NCBI GenBank assembly: GCA_900771365.1
Contig: CAAGNU010000040.1
Location: 1 to 8,990, forward strand
Source: Bacteroidales bacterium
GTDB lineage: Bacteria > Bacteroidota > Bacteroidia > Bacteroidales > P3
DNA: 8,990 nt
Reading direction: 5' to 3'
In this document: piece after piece, positions 1-5,087 of the stretch
Layout of the letters: the number at the start of each line of letters is the position of its first letter
How positions within the stretch are numbered: the first letter of the stretch is position 1
Notes under the pieces: model-generated
The model's input: the letters and a program-made list of their open reading frames with translations, nothing else
Database searches by the model: none
Told to the model about the DNA's origin: nothing
Position numbers and translations under genes: made by a program

Positions 1-247
1 GAAAAGGCCTTAGCGAGCCTCAAAAAAATTCTGGCAGCCTCGGCAAGGCCTTGGCGAGCCTCAAAAAAATTCTGGCAGCCTCGAAAAGGCCTTAGCGAGC
101 CTCAAAAAAATTCTAGCAGCCTCGAAAAGGCCTTGGCGAGCCTCAAAAAAATTCTGGCAGCCTCGGCAAGGCCTTAGCGAGCCTCAAAAAAATTCTGGCA
201 GCCTCGGCAAGGCCTTGGCGAGCCTCAAAAAAAATTCTAGGAGCCTC
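1..247. repeat. 41-bp tandem repeat array, six copies, open at the left edge
   Basis: The octamer AAGGCCTT recurs at 4, 45, 86, 127, 168 and 209, exactly 41 bp apart, giving six contiguous units of which the last decays after about 235. Each unit holds AAGGCCTT, then TTRGCGAGCCTC, a run of seven A residues and TTCTRGCAGCCTC, so it is itself built of two related halves sharing an RGC(G)AGCCTC motif about 20 bp apart. Units differ only at a few positions: GAAA or GGCA before the octamer, TTAG or TTGG after it, and CTGG or CTAG in the second half. These variants are shuffled between copies. There are no spacers, so this is not CRISPR. The period is not a multiple of three, which argues against coding. 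The array starts before the window. Its function is unknown. Confidence 0.95.
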
Positions 248-270
248 CGACTTCGACGTTTGACCACCGT

Positions 271-290
271 GCCGCCTCGGGGCGGCGGGG
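271..290. other. G-rich hairpin upstream of a promoter
   Basis: GCCGCC (271-276) and GGCGGC (281-286) form a perfect 6-bp stem with loop TCGG, and the G-rich run GGGGCGGCGGGG covers 279-290. It lies between the 41-bp repeat array and the putative promoter at 322-352. The same 12-mer occurs at 1605-1616, also upstream of a putative promoter. It could be a terminator remnant for an upstream gene, although no T-tract follows, or a structured promoter-upstream element. Confidence 0.4.
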
Positions 291-321
291 CTTTCCGCCC
301 GAAACTTTTAACAAGATAAAT

Positions 322-352
322 TTTGTGATATGGAAATAAAATTGTATGTTTG
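322..352 (+). promoter_or_regulatory. Bacteroidota-type promoter for the secreted-protein pair
   Basis: TTTG at 322-325 and TATGTTTG at 345-352 are separated by exactly 19 bp, matching the Bacteroides primary sigma consensus TTTG-N19/21-TAnnTTTG. The -7 box runs into TTTGCAG, a common form in this phylum. Transcription would begin near 358-360, leaving an AT-rich leader of about 110 nt before the start codon at 471. No Shine-Dalgarno sequence is visible, but the start is preceded by an A-run, as is usual for the phylum. I saw no riboswitch-like structure in the leader. Confidence 0.7.
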
Positions 353-470
353 CAGTGTCTGAAAATAGACAAAGAAGCTGTCAAGTGACGATATTTTAAT
401 TATTTAAATAGTAAGAATAGTATTCAGAATATCATAAAAACCTATTTATTAACCCAAAATCTTAAAAAAA

Positions 471-926
471 ATGAATAAATGTAAACGTTACTGTACTATG
501 AGAAAAATAGTGTTTTTTGCATTGAGCCTGTTTGTGTTCGGAAACGTGTTCGCCAACGAGAATGCGACGGTGAAGTCTCTCGTTTCCAACGATGCGGCCT
601 ATGCAGTAGGTACAGCGACGGGGCTTGACACAACGGTCACCATTGAGAGGATGCTTTCATACGAAGAGCTGTCGGCGTATGTCAATTCGATGGATGAGAA
701 AGGGTGGTATTTGAAATGTATGCTGGTCGATGATCTGAATAAAATAATCAAAATCACTTTTACTGATGTTGCTCCCGCTGAAAAAAAATGCTCTGACAAA
801 TGTCGCTTCTACGGTATCGTTGTTACAAGGCAAAAGTTTGAATCCCACGATATAATAGAGATCTACAAGGATGGACAACTTCTGCCTGAAGGCTATTTTG
901 ATGGCGACAAGTTTTTACAGGGTTAA
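471..926 (+). CDS. Small secreted protein of unknown function, tandem paralogue 1
   Basis: A 151-residue protein with a Sec signal peptide: basic start, hydrophobic stretch around residues 12-26, and likely cleavage after VFA (about residue 28). I do not recognise the mature part as a named family. From Met10 onward it aligns with the next gene: both begin M(R/K)KIV..ALSLF.FG.VFANEN, then share LVSN, DTTVT, a GWY motif and a (I/V)KI.FTD..P block. This copy has about 40 extra C-terminal residues ending YFDGDKFLQG. Two starts are possible. The ATG at 471 follows an A-rich leader favoured in Bacteroidota, while the ATG at 498 (Met10) lines up exactly with the paralogue's start. Either leaves a functional signal peptide. 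The gene probably shares the promoter at 322-352 with the gene at 990, 63 bp downstream. Location is inferred as periplasmic or extracellular. Confidence 0.8.
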   Translation: MNKCKRYCTMRKIVFFALSLFVFGNVFANENATVKSLVSNDAAYAVGTATGLDTTVTIERMLSYEELSAYVNSMDEKGWYLKCMLVDDLNKIIKITFTDVAPAEKKCSDKCRFYGIVVTRQKFESHDIIEIYKDGQLLPEGYFDGDKFLQG

Positions 927-989
927 AACCTTGGTCATCTCAATGAAACATAAATTCAACAGATTAAAACCTTTAAAATATAGTCAAAC

Positions 990-1340
990 ATGAAAAAAAT
1001 TGTTCTCTTAGCTTTGAGCCTGTTTCTTTTTGGAAGCGTGTTTGCCAATGAGAATATGGCAGTTGAGACACTCGTCTCTAATGAAATGTGTTACAACGAC
1101 GACACAAAGGCACGCGATACAACGGTTACGACCGATTTGGAAAACTACAAGAATGTTATAGCCAAAATGGAGGAAATCGGATGGTACTTTGATGTTATGA
1201 CAATCGACACGAAGAATAATACAGTCAAAATTAGATTCACTGACACTCCTCCAAATCCAAGTAATAGTAAGAGTGAGCGTGCTACCCGCAAACACCTCTT
1301 CCACGGCAAGGGACTCTTTCGGTCTAACAAAGGGAAATAA
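990..1340 (+). CDS. Small secreted protein of unknown function, tandem paralogue 2
   Basis: A 116-residue protein with a clear Sec signal peptide (residues 1-19, cleavage after FGSVFA). The mature protein carries the motifs shared with the upstream gene (NEN, LVSN, DTTVT, GWY, VKIRFTD.PP). It then ends in a different basic tail rich in Ser, Arg and Lys rather than the longer C-terminus of its neighbour. I do not recognise a domain or function. No promoter is evident in the 63-bp gap upstream, so co-transcription with the 471 gene is likely. The similarity indicates a tandem duplication followed by divergence of the C-terminus. Confidence 0.8.
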   Translation: MKKIVLLALSLFLFGSVFANENMAVETLVSNEMCYNDDTKARDTTVTTDLENYKNVIAKMEEIGWYFDVMTIDTKNNTVKIRFTDTPPNPSNSKSERATRKHLFHGKGLFRSNKGK

Positions 1341-1371
1341 TATCCGTTCTTGGGGATGTTCTGACGAGATT

Positions 1372-1520
1372 CCGTTGCCTCGGATTTGCAATCCGAGGCA
1401 ACTTATTATAAGGATTTGCAATCCGCTGACAATTGTTCCATATTAATAAATAATGGATTGTGTATGCGGATTGAAAATCCTAATAGTAGGAGGCATCGGA
1501 TTGCAAATCCGATGCAACGG
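1372..1520. repeat. Long nested inverted repeat, REPIN/MITE-like, with GGATTTGCAATCC palindromes
   Basis: The left end (1374-1402) is a perfect hairpin with 13-bp arms GTTGCCTCGGATT/AATCCGAGGCAAC and a TGC loop. The right end (1493-1515) is a perfect hairpin with 10-bp arms GCATCGGATT/AATCCGATGC and a GCA loop. The two ends are near-perfect inverted copies of each other, including outer CCGTTGC (1372-1378) and GCAACGG (1514-1520). Inside lies a second inverted pair, AGGATTTGCAATCCGC (1411-1426) and its complement with one mismatch (1466-1481). Overall, about 55 bp from each end align without gaps as inverted repeats with roughly ten mismatches. No transposase gene and no clear target duplication are visible. 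The arrangement resembles a REPIN (paired inverted REP palindromes) or a small non-autonomous element. It could also act as a transcription terminator for the genes upstream. Confidence 0.85.
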
Positions 1521-1560
1521 CAAACGCGTCCGTTATTCCTCCAAAACACCTCTTGGCAAG

Positions 1561-1580
1561 GAGTTTCTCGCGAGAAACTC
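1561..1580. other. Perfect 20-bp palindrome
   Basis: GAGTTTCTCG followed directly by CGAGAAACTC is a perfect palindrome without a loop. It lies about 75 bp upstream of the -33 region of the symporter promoter. It could be a dimeric regulator site or a cruciform remnant of a mobile element. There is no direct evidence for either. Confidence 0.5.
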
Positions 1581-1599
1581 GCTCGAAACATATCTTGCT

Positions 1600-1621
1600 G
1601 GCGGGGGGCGGCGGGGGGCGG
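1600..1621 (+). other. G-rich tract with quadruplex potential
   Basis: The 10-mer GCGGGGGGCG occurs twice in tandem (1601-1610 and 1611-1620). With flanking G residues this gives five G-runs of 2 to 6 separated by single C residues. It ends about 57 bp before the predicted -7 box of the symporter gene. It shares the 12-mer GGGGCGGCGGGG with the tract at 279-290, which sits at a similar distance upstream of another promoter. Confidence 0.4.
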
Positions 1622-1655
1622 TTTCTTAAAAAAAGTGCGGGCGGAGTGAGAAAAA

Positions 1656-1686
1656 TGTGTTTATTTTAAAAAAAAGTGTATATTTG
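1656..1686 (+). promoter_or_regulatory. Bacteroidota-type promoter for the symporter gene
   Basis: TATATTTG at 1679-1686 fits the -7 consensus TAnnTTTG and continues as TTTGCAG, exactly as in the promoter at 345-352. The matching -33 position (1656-1659, 19 bp upstream) reads TGTG, a weak match; TGTTT at 1658-1662 is an alternative. A start near 1692 would leave a leader of about 60 nt before the ATG at 1753. This part of the gap (1521-1752) holds no gene. Confidence 0.6.
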
Positions 1687-1752
1687 CAGCCGTTATTTCA
1701 TTTGAATATAATAAATAAATGTTTAATAAATAATTAGTTTGAATAGATTGTT

Positions 1753-3141
1753 ATGACTTCTTTCGCATCTCTCTCTGCTTGGGGCTGGCTCATTCAGTTC
1801 TTTGTCATCGTCATCGCGCTGCTGGTGGCCAACCTCATTCGCTGCAACATCCCGCTCTTGAAACGCAGCCTGCTGCCGTCGGCGCTGCTGGCGGGGCTGA
1901 TTATCCTTTGCCTGAAGCCTTTCGGGTTCTTCTCGCAGCTGGTGGACAAGTCTTCGATGGAGATTATCACCTATCACGCCCTCGGCCTCGGCTTTGTGGC
2001 CATGGCTTTGAAGAACAAGAAGATTAAGAGCTCGACGACTACCATGAAGGTGGTGGAGACGGGCGCCGTGACGGCCAGCACGTACATCATCCAGGGCCTC
2101 GTGGGCCTGCTGGTGACCATCCCGCTGTTCCTGCTGTGGAACAAGACGGACTTCTTCTATGCCTCGGGCCTGCTGCTGCCTATGGGCTACGGCCAGGGGC
2201 CGGGACAGGCGCTGAACTTCGGCGTCACCTACACGGGCTGGGCCGCCGACCAGGGCATCATGTTCCACGGCTCGGACTTCGGCCTCAGCATCGCCGCCGC
2301 GGGCTTCATCGTGGGCAGCCTCGTGGGCGTCATCTACATGAATGTGCTGCGCCGCAAGGGCAGGCTGAACATGAAGTCGGGCGACTACAAGGAGGTCTAT
2401 ACGCTGGAGGACTACGAGTCGGAGAACGAGATTCCGCACGCCGAGTCGATTGACAAGCTGACGGTGCAGATCTCGCTGGTGCTGCTGGTGTATGCGCTGG
2501 TGTTCCTGCTGATGTGGGGCATCGAGAGCCTCGACCTCGGCAATTTCGGCACCAAGACCCTCAAACCTATGGTGTGGGGCTTCAACTTCCTGTGGGGCAC
2601 GCTGATTGGTGTCTTGGTGAAGTTCCTCATCAACCGCCTGCGCAAGCGCCATCTGATGCACCGCGAGTATATCAACAACTACACCCTCGACCGCATCGCC
2701 GGCACCTGCTTCGACTTTATGATTGTGGCCGGCACCGCCGCCATCGACTTCAACAACCTGCGCGGGATATGGATGCCGCTGCTGATTGTGTGCGTGCTGG
2801 GCGCCGTGGTGACCTTCGTGTATGTGCTGCGCTGCGCCAAGCATCTCTACCCCGACTACCAGTACGAGGGCTTCTTCTCGATGTTCGGCATGCTCACCGG
2901 CACCGCCTCCAACGGCATGATACTGCTGCGCGAGATCGACCCCAAGTTCGAGACACCCGCCGCCAACAACCTGGTGCTGCAGACCATTCCCGCCATCGCC
3001 TTCGGCTTCCCCGTGCTGCTGCTCATGGGCTTCGCGCCCCAGAGCTTCCAAAGCTGCATGATCACTCTGGGCATCCTCGCCGTGGCGTTCCTCATCTTCG
3101 CCGCGTTCATCTTCCGCAAGAAGATTTTTAAGAGAAAGTGA
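1753..3141 (+). CDS. Sodium/glutamate symporter, GltS (ESS) family
   Basis: A 462-residue integral membrane protein, slightly longer than E. coli GltS (about 400). It has many hydrophobic helices in two similar halves, joined by a charged cytoplasmic segment around residues 200-235. Each half has a glycine-rich reentrant-like motif where GltS proteins bind substrate and Na+: GYGQGPGQALNFG at 145-157 and FGMLTGTASNGM at 378-389. The family imports glutamate or related anions driven by sodium; the exact substrate cannot be read from the sequence. The start at 1753 follows an AT-rich leader and a predicted promoter. The stop codon (3139-3141) lies inside the first GTGAAC unit of a palindromic repeat. 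Codon third positions are strongly G/C, unlike the genes at 471-1340. Family assignment rests on overall architecture and the two glycine motifs. Confidence 0.85.
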   Translation: MTSFASLSAWGWLIQFFVIVIALLVANLIRCNIPLLKRSLLPSALLAGLIILCLKPFGFFSQLVDKSSMEIITYHALGLGFVAMALKNKKIKSSTTTMKVVETGAVTASTYIIQGLVGLLVTIPLFLLWNKTDFFYASGLLLPMGYGQGPGQALNFGVTYTGWAADQGIMFHGSDFGLSIAAAGFIVGSLVGVIYMNVLRRKGRLNMKSGDYKEVYTLEDYESENEIPHAESIDKLTVQISLVLLVYALVFLLMWGIESLDLGNFGTKTLKPMVWGFNFLWGTLIGVLVKFLINRLRKRHLMHREYINNYTLDRIAGTCFDFMIVAGTAAIDFNNLRGIWMPLLIVCVLGAVVTFVYVLRCAKHLYPDYQYEGFFSMFGMLTGTASNGMILLREIDPKFETPAANNLVLQTIPAIAFGFPVLLLMGFAPQSFQSCMITLGILAVAFLIFAAFIFRKKIFKRK

Positions 3142-3208
3142 ACAGTGAACAGTGAACTGACAAATGACCGCGTCAGCCTCAGTTCACTGTTCACAGGTCA
3201 CAGTTCAC
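3138..3208. repeat. GTGAACW-heptad palindromic element, copy 1
   Basis: Direct heptads GTGAACA, GTGAACA and GTGAACT (3138-3158) face inverted units GTTCAC at 3182, 3189 and 3203, plus GGTCAC at 3196. GTGAACAGTGAACTGA (3145-3160) pairs perfectly with 3179-3194 around an 18-nt loop. The right end (3182-3208) matches the right end of the second copy (5061-5087) at 26 of 27 positions. The core at 3161-3182 occurs in the second copy in opposite orientation at 5001-5022, with 21 of 22 positions identical. The first unit contains the stop codon of the symporter gene. The strong stem may terminate transcription or stabilise the mRNA end, but it has no T-tract. Confidence 0.9.
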
Positions 3209-3222
3209 ATAATACACACATT

Positions 3223-3573
3223 ATGGAAAATAAAGGAAAGCAAATCTGCAATTATCTTAAAGAGGTCCGCCGTCGCGTGGCGGAGGAGAACGACATTCGG
3301 CTGGAACAGCACGAATGCACTTTCAAAGGCGAATGCTCCGGCACCTGCCCGCGCTGCGAGGCCGAGGTGCGTCACATCGAGGCCGAGCTGAAGCGCCGTT
3401 CGCAGTTGGGCAAGGCAGCCATGGTGGCAGGCCTGGCCGTGGCAACAGCCGCCTTCGTCTCCTGTGTGGAAGACCCTAACGCACAGCTGATGGGCGAGTA
3501 TGACTTCCCGACAGATACGGTTGTCGATACTACCGCCACAGTGCCGCAAGATACAATTAACCCGATAGAATAA
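3223..3573 (+). CDS. Small Cys-cluster protein with one membrane segment, function unknown
   Basis: A 116-residue protein. The N-terminal part is charged and helical (1-30). It is followed by four cysteines spaced C32-x5-C38-x3-C42-x2-C45 (ending CPRC), suited to binding zinc or an Fe-S cluster. A hydrophobic segment at about 62-80 ends at Cys81, after which comes an acidic, Thr/Asp-rich tail. I recall similar KGEC.GTCPRCEAEV proteins in Bacteroidales but know no assigned function. FVSC at 78-81 resembles a lipobox, although F at -3 is unusual and the segment is far from the N-terminus. An upstream in-frame GTG at 3145 would add 26 residues, but these are encoded by the palindromic repeat, so ATG 3223 is preferred. 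The next gene starts 11 bp downstream, so the two are almost certainly co-transcribed. Confidence 0.8.
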   Translation: MENKGKQICNYLKEVRRRVAEENDIRLEQHECTFKGECSGTCPRCEAEVRHIEAELKRRSQLGKAAMVAGLAVATAAFVSCVEDPNAQLMGEYDFPTDTVVDTTATVPQDTINPIE

Positions 3574-3584
3574 ATTTATACATT

Positions 3585-4970
3585 ATGAAGAAAGTAATAC
3601 TCTCTATCTTCCTGCTCGCCCTCATGGCCGCAAGCGCCACGGCACAGGATTCGACCAACATCCGCAAGGGCTGGACCTTCGGCGTGCTGCCCAGCTTCGC
3701 CTACGATGCCGACCTCGGCCTGCAATTGGGCGCGCTGACCAACGTCTATTATTTCGGCGACGGCAAGATCTATCCCGAGTACTACCACTCGTTCTACGCC
3801 GAGGCCGCCTACACCACCAAGCACTACGGCCTCTTCCGCCTGTCGTATGACTCGAAGTACCTCATCCCGGGCCACCGCCTGAGCATCGACCTCACCTACC
3901 TGCCCGACCAGATGTGTGACTTCTACGGCTTCAACGGCTACGCCACGCACTACAACCCAGGCTACGCCGACCCCAGCAGCCCCCACTACGTCACCCGCGC
4001 CTACTATAAGATGAAGCGCGACATGTTCCGCTTCTCGGCCGACCTGCAGGGCACTATCGCCAAGCCGTGGTACTGGAATGTCGGCGCCGGCTTGCTATAC
4101 TACAACTACGGCTCGGTGGATGTGGACCGCCTCAACAAGTTCGCCAAGGACGACCCGCTGCCCAATGAACCCACCCTCTTCGACGAGTATGTCCGTCTGG
4201 GCTACATCACGCAGCCTGGCATCCACCTCACCGACCTCTCACCCTTTTCCGCCCAGGGCTATCACCCATACCTCCATGGCGGCCTGACCTTCGACACCCG
4301 CGACCGTCAGCAGAACCCCCGTCGCGGCATCCATGCCGACGCCTTCCTCACCTACTACGCCGGACTGGGCGACATGAGCGACTACAACTGCCTCAAGTTC
4401 AACGCCGCCTGGCGCCACTATCTGCCCCTCATCCCCAACCGCCTCACCTTCGCCTACCGCCTCGGCACACAGCTCAACGTGGCCGGCAACAGCCCCTTCT
4501 ACCTCAACACCTACCTCAACCAGCTCTACATGCAGCGCGTAATCTATGAGGGACTCGGCGGCGCCAACTCCATCCGCGGCATCATGCGCAACCGCATCCT
4601 GGCCGAGGGCGTGGCTTTCGCCAACGTGGAGTTCCGCGTGCAGGTGGCACATTTCCGCATCGGCAAGGAGAATTTCTACATCGGCCTCAACCCCTTCATG
4701 GACGCCGGCATGGTGGTGCAGCCCTACGACAAGAAGGTCAGCGACCCGCATCAAGTTATTCTTGCCTCTACCACCGATGGCATCATTTACGACTATGAAG
4801 ACTATTACGACGAGAGCAACCTCTACATGCCCCACCTCTCCGCAGGCTGCGGCCTGAAGGTGGCCATGAACGACAACTTCGTCCTCAGCGTCGATTGGGC
4901 CACCGCCCTCGACAAGCAGGACAACGGCAAGTTCAGCAACCTCTACATCAAGATGGGATATATGTTCTGA
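3585..4970 (+). CDS. Omp85/BamA-TamA-type outer-membrane beta-barrel protein without POTRA domains
   Basis: A 461-residue protein with a signal peptide (residues 1-20, ending ATA before Gln21) and a C-terminal phenylalanine, the usual outer-membrane insertion signal. The body alternates aromatic and polar residues like beta strands. Two Omp85 hallmarks are visible: a strand-turn motif FDTRDRQQNPRRG at 236-248, and SIRG at 329-332, equivalent to the conserved (V/I)RG(F/Y) motif that folds into the barrel lumen. Length and N-terminus leave no room for several POTRA repeats, so it is a barrel-only member whose role in secretion, insertion or export of a partner is unknown. It follows the Cys-cluster gene by 11 bp. 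Its stop lies 4 bp before the second palindromic repeat, and it converges with the polymerase gene. Confidence 0.85.
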   Translation: MKKVILSIFLLALMAASATAQDSTNIRKGWTFGVLPSFAYDADLGLQLGALTNVYYFGDGKIYPEYYHSFYAEAAYTTKHYGLFRLSYDSKYLIPGHRLSIDLTYLPDQMCDFYGFNGYATHYNPGYADPSSPHYVTRAYYKMKRDMFRFSADLQGTIAKPWYWNVGAGLLYYNYGSVDVDRLNKFAKDDPLPNEPTLFDEYVRLGYITQPGIHLTDLSPFSAQGYHPYLHGGLTFDTRDRQQNPRRGIHADAFLTYYAGLGDMSDYNCLKFNAAWRHYLPLIPNRLTFAYRLGTQLNVAGNSPFYLNTYLNQLYMQRVIYEGLGGANSIRGIMRNRILAEGVAFANVEFRVQVAHFRIGKENFYIGLNPFMDAGMVVQPYDKKVSDPHQVILASTTDGIIYDYEDYYDESNLYMPHLSAGCGLKVAMNDNFVLSVDWATALDKQDNGKFSNLYIKMGYMF

Positions 4971-4974
4971 TTTT

Positions 4975-5087
4975 GTGAACAGTGATCAGTGAACTGTGAA
5001 CTGAGGCTGACGCGGTTATTTGCTAGGTCTCTGTTCACAGTTCACTGTTTTCATTTGTCAGTTCACTGTTCACAGATCACAGTTCAC
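4975..5087. repeat. GTGAACW-heptad palindromic element, copy 2, filling a convergent gene gap
   Basis: The left arm has units GTGAACA, GTGATCA, GTGAACT and GTGAACT (4975-5002). The right arm (5061-5087) has GTTCAC, GTTCAC, GATCAC and GTTCAC. The two 27-bp ends (4975-5001 and 5061-5087) are inverted copies that differ only at three A/T spacer positions. An inner inverted pair GTGAACTGTGAAC (4989-5001) and GTTCACAGTTCAC (5033-5045) is perfect. The core at 5001-5022 is the reverse complement of the core in copy 1. The element occupies nearly all of the gap between two convergent genes and supplies the G of the minus-strand TAG stop codon of the polymerase gene. A bidirectional terminator role is plausible. 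Confidence 0.9.

Noticed and set aside
1..247. CRISPR array
   Set aside because: The 41-bp units are contiguous and nearly identical; there are no unique spacers and no cas genes.
184..384. Minus-strand 66-codon open frame across the repeat array and promoter
   Set aside because: Half of it is encoded by the 41-bp repeat, it covers the predicted promoter in antisense, and it has low-complexity content. No gene-like features.
1374..1402. Classical rho-independent terminator after the secreted-protein genes
   Set aside because: The hairpin is strong but no T-tract follows, and an inverted copy plus an internal pair show it is part of a larger repeat element. Termination remains possible but is not the best label.
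1386..1649. 87-codon frame across the REPIN-like element and G-rich tract
   Set aside because: Encoded by inverted repeats, the 20-bp palindrome and the G-run. No protein-like pattern.
1723..3051. Minus-strand 442-codon open frame opposite the symporter gene
   Set aside because: Composition is extreme (His, Glu, Gln, Ala, Val), as expected for the antisense of a G/C-rich membrane-protein gene. The + strand frame has clear family motifs.
3145..3222. GTG start extending the Cys-cluster protein by 26 residues
   Set aside because: The added residues are encoded entirely by the GTGAAC palindromic element, and similar peptides arise from the other element copy in unrelated contexts. ATG 3223 is the natural start.
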